Part shown: piece by piece, positions 6,573 through 9,837 of the stretch
How positions within the stretch are numbered: the first letter of the stretch is position 1
Layout: every line of letters starts with the position of its first letter
Assembly: GCA_903861055.1 (NCBI GenBank)
Contig: CAIOSU010000076.1
Location: 1 to 9,837 of the forward strand
DNA: 9,837 bases
DNA from: an uncultured bacterium
Lineage (GTDB): Bacteria; Bacteroidota; Bacteroidia; Chitinophagales; CAIOSU01
Direction: 5' to 3'
Notes under the pieces: model-generated
Databases searched by the model: none
Told to the model about the DNA's origin: nothing
What the model saw: only the letters and a program-made list of their open reading frames with translations
Translations under genes and position numbers: made by a program

Positions 6573-8681
6573 ATGAATTTTAACACTCTTTTAAAAACCA
6601 TCGTTGTATTTTACCTTCTTTTTGCCGCAACGATTACACTTCCTGCACAAATAAATCCAGCAAATGTTACCATAGCTCGCGACTCGTTTGGCGTTCCGCA
6701 CATTTTCGCCAAAACCGATGCCGAAGTAGCTTACGGTCTTGCTTGGGCGCATAGCGAAGATAATTTTAAAGACATACAGCTAAGTATGCTGGCCCCTAAA
6801 AACATGCTAGGCAGTGAATTGGGTAAGGATGGGGTGCTCTTTGACTACGCCATGCAATTTTTACAGATAGACTCTATTGTTGAAGCTCGGTATGAGTTGG
6901 ATTTATCGCCACAGTTTCGAGGAGTACTAGATGGTTATGTGCAAGGGCTTAACGACTATGCGGCAGCTCACCCTAAAGAGGTTTTGAAGAAGAAAGCATT
7001 CCCAATAACGGGCAAAGATGTGATAAAGGGTTATGTAATGAATACCTCGCTAATGGCAGGGCTTGGCATGGCACTTAAAGCTGCCAAAGACGATAAGATT
7101 ACTGACTTTTTTAGCGCAAACGATGTGGGTAGCAACGCCGTAGCTGTCGACCCAGAGCATATGGCCGATGGTAAAGGATACCTAGCCATTAATTCACATC
7201 AACCTATTGAGGGGCGTTTTGCTTGGTACGAGGCGCATGTAAACAGCGATGAGGGCTGGAACATGATTGGCGGCTTGTTCCCCGGTGGCATGTCGATTTT
7301 TGTAGGTAGCAACCCCAACCTTGGCTGGGCGCACACAACCAACTACCATAACTTTGGTGATATCCACTTACTGGAAATCAACCCTAAAAACAAGAACCAA
7401 TATAAGTATGATGGCGAGTGGCGTAACTTTAAAAAAGATAAAGCCAAACTGCGCATCAAGCTGGCGGGTATTGTTATCGGCGTAAAAAAGAAATTGGAAT
7501 GGACAGAGTATGGTCCAGTATTTAAAACCAAGCAAGGCAAGTACTCTTTCCGTTTCCCTGGTTATATGGATATTAAGGCTGCAGAGCAATGGTTCTTGAT
7601 GAACAAAGCAAGCAATTTTAAGGAGTTTGAAACTGCCATAAAAATGCAGTCGGTGCCATTATTCAATATCGTGTATGCCGATGTGGATGGCAATATTATG
7701 TTACATTCTGGCGGCCGAGTACCAGAGCGTGACCCAAAGCTAGATTGGACTTACCCAATTACTGCTGCAACGTCAGCGTATAAATGGGATAAAATTGTAC
7801 CTTACGATCGGATGCCAACAGTGCTAAACCCTAGCTGTGGTTATGTTTTTAATGCAAATAATACTCCGCTGAAAGCTACTGGCGATACTTGTGATTGGAC
7901 TGGCGAATTTGTGGGTCTGCAGCGGTTTATGTACAACCGCGGTGACCAATTTGACCGCCTATTGAAAGAGGCCCCAAAACCTCTCACAGTGGTTAAACTG
8001 AATGAGATAAAATTCAATACCAGTTACGCGCCCAACGGCACATACATGAGCCACTTTAAGGCCATGTATACTTTGGATGGAAGCAAGTACCCAGACATTA
8101 CCGATGCCATACAGAAGCTTAAAAATTGGAACTTGGCCGGCGATGCCGATAATAAAGATGCTGCCTTAGCCTTGATAATACATGATAAACTCAGCAAAAA
8201 GCACGATGTGCCTTTTGCTTTCTTGATGATACAGCAGAAACTGGTGAGCGAAGAGGATGCTGTTTGGGCCATACGTGAAGCCAAAAAATTTCTACTAAAA
8301 ACCCATGGCACTTTAGATGTACCCCTAGGCATGGTGCAGCGACATATACGTGGTGAGGTAAGCTTGCCTGCTAGCGGCCTGCGCGAAGTGCCCCGTGCTG
8401 CCGATGCTGTGCTATTCGACAAAAAGAAGGGTATTTATCGTTTAAATGGCGGAGATGGATACATACAGATAGTGCGTTACAGCAAGGATAAGGGTGCCGA
8501 AATATTGAGTGTAAACGCCTATGGTGCCAGCGACCACCCAGATAGCCCACACTATACCGACCAAATGGAGCTGTTTAACAACCAGCAGTTTAAACCGATG
8601 ACGTTTGATAAAACCACCATCCTTAAAAACGCTTTAAAGGTTTACACCCCTGGACAGATTGATTGGAATACGATGCGGTAG
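6573..8681 (+). CDS. Penicillin acylase family Ntn hydrolase (acylase precursor), exported
   Basis: The 702-residue precursor has a signal peptide: K8, a hydrophobic stretch from about 9 to 22, and a likely cut after LPA (residue 25), so it acts in the periplasm or outside. The alpha part carries RDSFGVPHIFAKTDAEVAYGLAWAHSED (family hallmark, 36-63). The self-cleavage site is G186-S187, and Ser187 would become the N-terminal nucleophile of the beta chain (GSNAVAV). NSHQP (207-211) and the oxyanion-hole region NPSCGYVFNANNTP (419-432) follow as in penicillin G acylase, aculeacin acylase and PvdQ-like acyl-homoserine-lactone acylases. The C-terminal part ends with the family's DSPHYTDQMELF (657-668). 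The protein hydrolyses an amide bond; the substrate (beta-lactam side chain, acyl-homoserine lactone, lipopeptide) cannot be read from sequence. Length is close to the usual 700-800. It appears monocistronic, with a hairpin after its stop. Confidence 0.93.
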   Translation: MNFNTLLKTIVVFYLLFAATITLPAQINPANVTIARDSFGVPHIFAKTDAEVAYGLAWAHSEDNFKDIQLSMLAPKNMLGSELGKDGVLFDYAMQFLQIDSIVEARYELDLSPQFRGVLDGYVQGLNDYAAAHPKEVLKKKAFPITGKDVIKGYVMNTSLMAGLGMALKAAKDDKITDFFSANDVGSNAVAVDPEHMADGKGYLAINSHQPIEGRFAWYEAHVNSDEGWNMIGGLFPGGMSIFVGSNPNLGWAHTTNYHNFGDIHLLEINPKNKNQYKYDGEWRNFKKDKAKLRIKLAGIVIGVKKKLEWTEYGPVFKTKQGKYSFRFPGYMDIKAAEQWFLMNKASNFKEFETAIKMQSVPLFNIVYADVDGNIMLHSGGRVPERDPKLDWTYPITAATSAYKWDKIVPYDRMPTVLNPSCGYVFNANNTPLKATGDTCDWTGEFVGLQRFMYNRGDQFDRLLKEAPKPLTVVKLNEIKFNTSYAPNGTYMSHFKAMYTLDGSKYPDITDAIQKLKNWNLAGDADNKDAALALIIHDKLSKKHDVPFAFLMIQQKLVSEEDAVWAIREAKKFLLKTHGTLDVPLGMVQRHIRGEVSLPASGLREVPRAADAVLFDKKKGIYRLNGGDGYIQIVRYSKDKGAEILSVNAYGASDHPDSPHYTDQMELFNNQQFKPMTFDKTTILKNALKVYTPGQIDWNTMR
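7128..7148 (+). other. Autoproteolytic cleavage site and nucleophile of the acylase
   Basis: Codons here read G-S-N-A-V-A-V. In the penicillin acylase family the precursor is cut just before the Ser, which then serves as catalytic N-terminal nucleophile. The AGC codon for Ser187 is at 7131-7133, giving a predicted alpha chain of about 160 residues after signal removal and linker trimming, and a beta chain of 516 residues. Confidence 0.8.
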
Positions 8682-8683
8682 AG

Positions 8684-8709
8684 CCTTTTGATCTCCAAAA
8701 GGGTATTTT
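8684..8709 (+). terminator. Probable weak rho-independent terminator after the acylase
   Basis: ccttttg (8684-8690) and caaaagg (8696-8702) form a 7-bp perfect stem with a 5-nt loop, three bases after the acylase stop codon. The following gtatttt gives only a short, interrupted T run, so termination may be partial. On the other strand no U tract follows, so it is unlikely to serve the leftward gene. Confidence 0.55.
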
Positions 8710-8821
8710 ATTGACTACTGACATTGTTCTTACCTTGCTCAATCACCTTACTTTTTGCGGTTACCGAGACTTTATTTTTTGGGTAATGTGCTGAAAAATG
8801 GGTGGTGGCTTTTATGACCAT
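8708..8821 (-). CDS. Possible 37-residue small protein of unknown function
   Basis: An ATG on the minus strand at 8821, five bases past the stop of the MaoC-like gene, opens a 37-codon frame (begins MVIKATTHFSAHYPKNKVSV) ending at TAA 8710-8708, just at the acylase terminator. The peptide is basic and hydrophilic, with no signal or membrane segment. The codons look ordinary for this genome, and the position suggests translational coupling to the upstream gene. There is no homology evidence, and an open frame this short can arise by chance. Confidence 0.2.
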   Translation of the reverse strand: MVIKATTHFSAHYPKNKVSVTAKSKVIEQGKNNVSSQ

Positions 8822-8826
8822 TATTT

Positions 8827-9660
8827 TTACCGCAAACTTCCCGAAAGCACTAGTTGGTGGGTCTTTTCGTCGTGCAACATAAAGAGTGTGGCGCCCTGCC
8901 CTTGGCCTAACGATAGGCGTTGGGTGCTCGGTAAGTAAACGGGAGATTTAAACGCCACTTCGATGCTTTGATATGGGCGACCGTTAAGCTCCTCGGCGCG
9001 CTTTACTAATCGGCCCACAGAGTACCAGCCGTGCAGAATAGATGTTTTAAAACCCATGGCTTTAGCAAATAGTTTGTAGGTATGTATCGGGTTTATGTCG
9101 CCCGATACGCGGGCATAACGCCTACCGTAGTTGGCGGGTATGGTCCATAGTTCGGTGTGGGCCACTGCAAACTCCAAGTTCGGTGCTTCGTGCCGCTGGC
9201 TCTTGGTTTTCGATTTGCGCTTGGCCATATATTGGCTTTCGCATGAGGCCACCTTAGCGCCGTTTTGTATTATGTCCACCACAAAACTCGGCAACAACGA
9301 GCCTTCTTTTTTGTAAGGTACTGTGGCGTAAGAAACCAGCGTAAATGGCTGCCCAAAATTGAGCGGTGCCAATTGCTCTAGCTTGTTGGCCATGTGCACC
9401 ATGCCTGGTATGGCAATAGTAAACTCGCTATCAGCCATCAGGGCTACTTGTGCCCTTTGGGCCAGCAAATAAAGGTAGCACAGTGGTTGTGGGTTGTTCC
9501 ATTCCAAAAAAGCGCGGTATTGTGCCACATCCGCGGCATCAATCATTACCCCATCAAACACCCGCTGCAAGCTAATACCGCCGGGCTGCACCTTCACGCC
9601 CTTCAACAAGCTCAGTGCCGAAGGAATAATGAGTTGCGATAGTTTGGGCAGTTGGTGCAT
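8827..9660 (-). CDS. MaoC-like acyl dehydratase (double hot-dog enoyl hydratase family)
   Basis: The 277-residue protein carries the hydratase-2 signature in its C-terminal half: Y182-A-R-V-S-G-D188-I-N-P-I-H193, followed by AMGFKTSILHG (201-211). Asp188 and His193 match the catalytic pair that hydrates or dehydrates 2-enoyl/3-hydroxyacyl thioesters. The N-terminal half (about 30-145) lacks the motif and probably forms the degenerate first hot dog, as in double-hot-dog members; 277 residues fits that class. The protein has no signal peptide and should be cytosolic, acting on acyl-CoA or acyl-ACP. The start ATG 9660 is fixed by an in-frame TAA at 9669-9667. No Shine-Dalgarno is present; TAACTTTA at 9700-9693 is a one-mismatch -7 element without a good partner. 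The C-terminus LVLSGSLR is normal for the fold, so no frameshift is indicated. Confidence 0.9.
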   Translation of the reverse strand: MHQLPKLSQLIIPSALSLLKGVKVQPGGISLQRVFDGVMIDAADVAQYRAFLEWNNPQPLCYLYLLAQRAQVALMADSEFTIAIPGMVHMANKLEQLAPLNFGQPFTLVSYATVPYKKEGSLLPSFVVDIIQNGAKVASCESQYMAKRKSKTKSQRHEAPNLEFAVAHTELWTIPANYGRRYARVSGDINPIHTYKLFAKAMGFKTSILHGWYSVGRLVKRAEELNGRPYQSIEVAFKSPVYLPSTQRLSLGQGQGATLFMLHDEKTHQLVLSGSLR

Positions 9661-9732
9661 TGGTGATTAACTGATTATTTGGAGATGAATACTAAAGTTA
9701 CGGCTTTTTGAGATTGGTAAGCCATAATGCGG

Positions 9733-9762
9733 TTTGCCTTTTTTCAGTTTTCATTATCTTAG
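9733..9762 (+). promoter_or_regulatory. Candidate Bacteroidota promoter for the gene at the right edge
   Basis: TTTG at 9733-9736 and TATCTTAG at 9755-9762 are separated by 18 bp. The second element differs from the Bacteroidota -7 consensus TAnnTTTG at one position. Transcription would start near 9769, about 50 bases ahead of the ATG at 9819. Confidence 0.35.
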
Positions 9763-9818
9763 TATAAGTATCAGACTAGCACCTTACTTACCTTAGTATT
9801 GAACATTAATATACCACA

Positions 9819-9837
9819 ATGTTATTTCAAGAAACCC
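9819..9837 (+). CDS. Start of a rightward gene cut by the window edge
   Basis: An ATG at 9819 opens a frame reading MLFQET before the window ends. It follows a candidate promoter and lies divergent to the MaoC-like gene. Six codons are far too few to name a product; the start itself is a guess based on context. Confidence 0.35.

Noticed and set aside
8819..8850. Possible frameshift at the end of the MaoC-like gene into the next frame
   Set aside because: The annotated end (LVLSGSLR) is a normal last strand for a hot-dog domain, and the alternative frame upstream does not resemble the family.
9702..9723. Small hairpin ggctt...aagcc
   Set aside because: Only five paired bases with a 12-base loop; too weak to be a terminator or operator.
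9758..9799. Direct repeat cttagtat at 9758-9765 and 9792-9799
   Set aside because: An 8-base match in AT-rich intergenic DNA is expected by chance, and no third copy was seen.
1..9837. Mobile elements, CRISPR arrays, tRNA or rRNA genes, toxin-antitoxin or defence systems
   Set aside because: No transposase, integrase, nuclease, spaced repeats or structural RNA signatures were seen on either strand.

Overview
The window looks like chromosomal DNA from a member of the Bacteroidota, possibly of the Chitinophagia/Sphingobacteriia type. Three things suggest this. The E1 enzyme is a fused alpha-beta 2-oxoacid dehydrogenase of the kind common in that phylum. Shine-Dalgarno sequences are missing before the starts. 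The upstream motifs resemble the Bacteroidota sigma factor pattern (TTG, then TAnnTTTG). Base composition is moderate and even, and there are no insertion sequences, tRNAs, rRNAs, CRISPR arrays or phage genes. It reads as ordinary, densely coding chromosome.

Layout, left to right. (1) 1-2903 (+): the 3' part of a very large gene for a beta-rich, probably exported protein of unknown function, ending in an acidic and lysine-rich tail. (2) 2910-3575 (+): a spermidine-synthase-like, SAM-dependent methyltransferase-fold protein, six bases downstream and probably co-transcribed. (3) A perfect 12-bp hairpin at 3612-3645 serves as terminator for this pair and for the converging operon on the other strand. 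(4) 3651-6077 (-): a fused E1 alpha/beta subunit of a 2-oxoacid (pyruvate or branched-chain) dehydrogenase complex. It is preceded by (5) 6114-6470 (-), a MmcQ/YjbR-family protein; the two probably form one operon. (6) A 102-bp divergent intergenic region with an imperfect inverted repeat separates this operon from (7) 6573-8681 (+), an exported penicillin-acylase-family Ntn hydrolase. A weak hairpin terminator follows it. (8) 8827-9660 (-): a MaoC-like double-hot-dog acyl dehydratase. (9) The last bases contain a candidate promoter and the first codons of another rightward gene cut off by the window edge.

Functionally, the E1 fusion and the MaoC-like hydratase point to acyl-CoA metabolism (oxidative decarboxylation of 2-oxoacids, enoyl-thioester hydration), but they are not in one operon. 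The acylase is a stand-alone periplasmic or secreted amidase. The least understood part is the left-hand pair: a giant uncharacterised exported protein coupled to a SpeE-like protein that lacks the usual aminopropyltransferase motifs. I saw no convincing new multi-gene system; that pair is the best candidate for follow-up.
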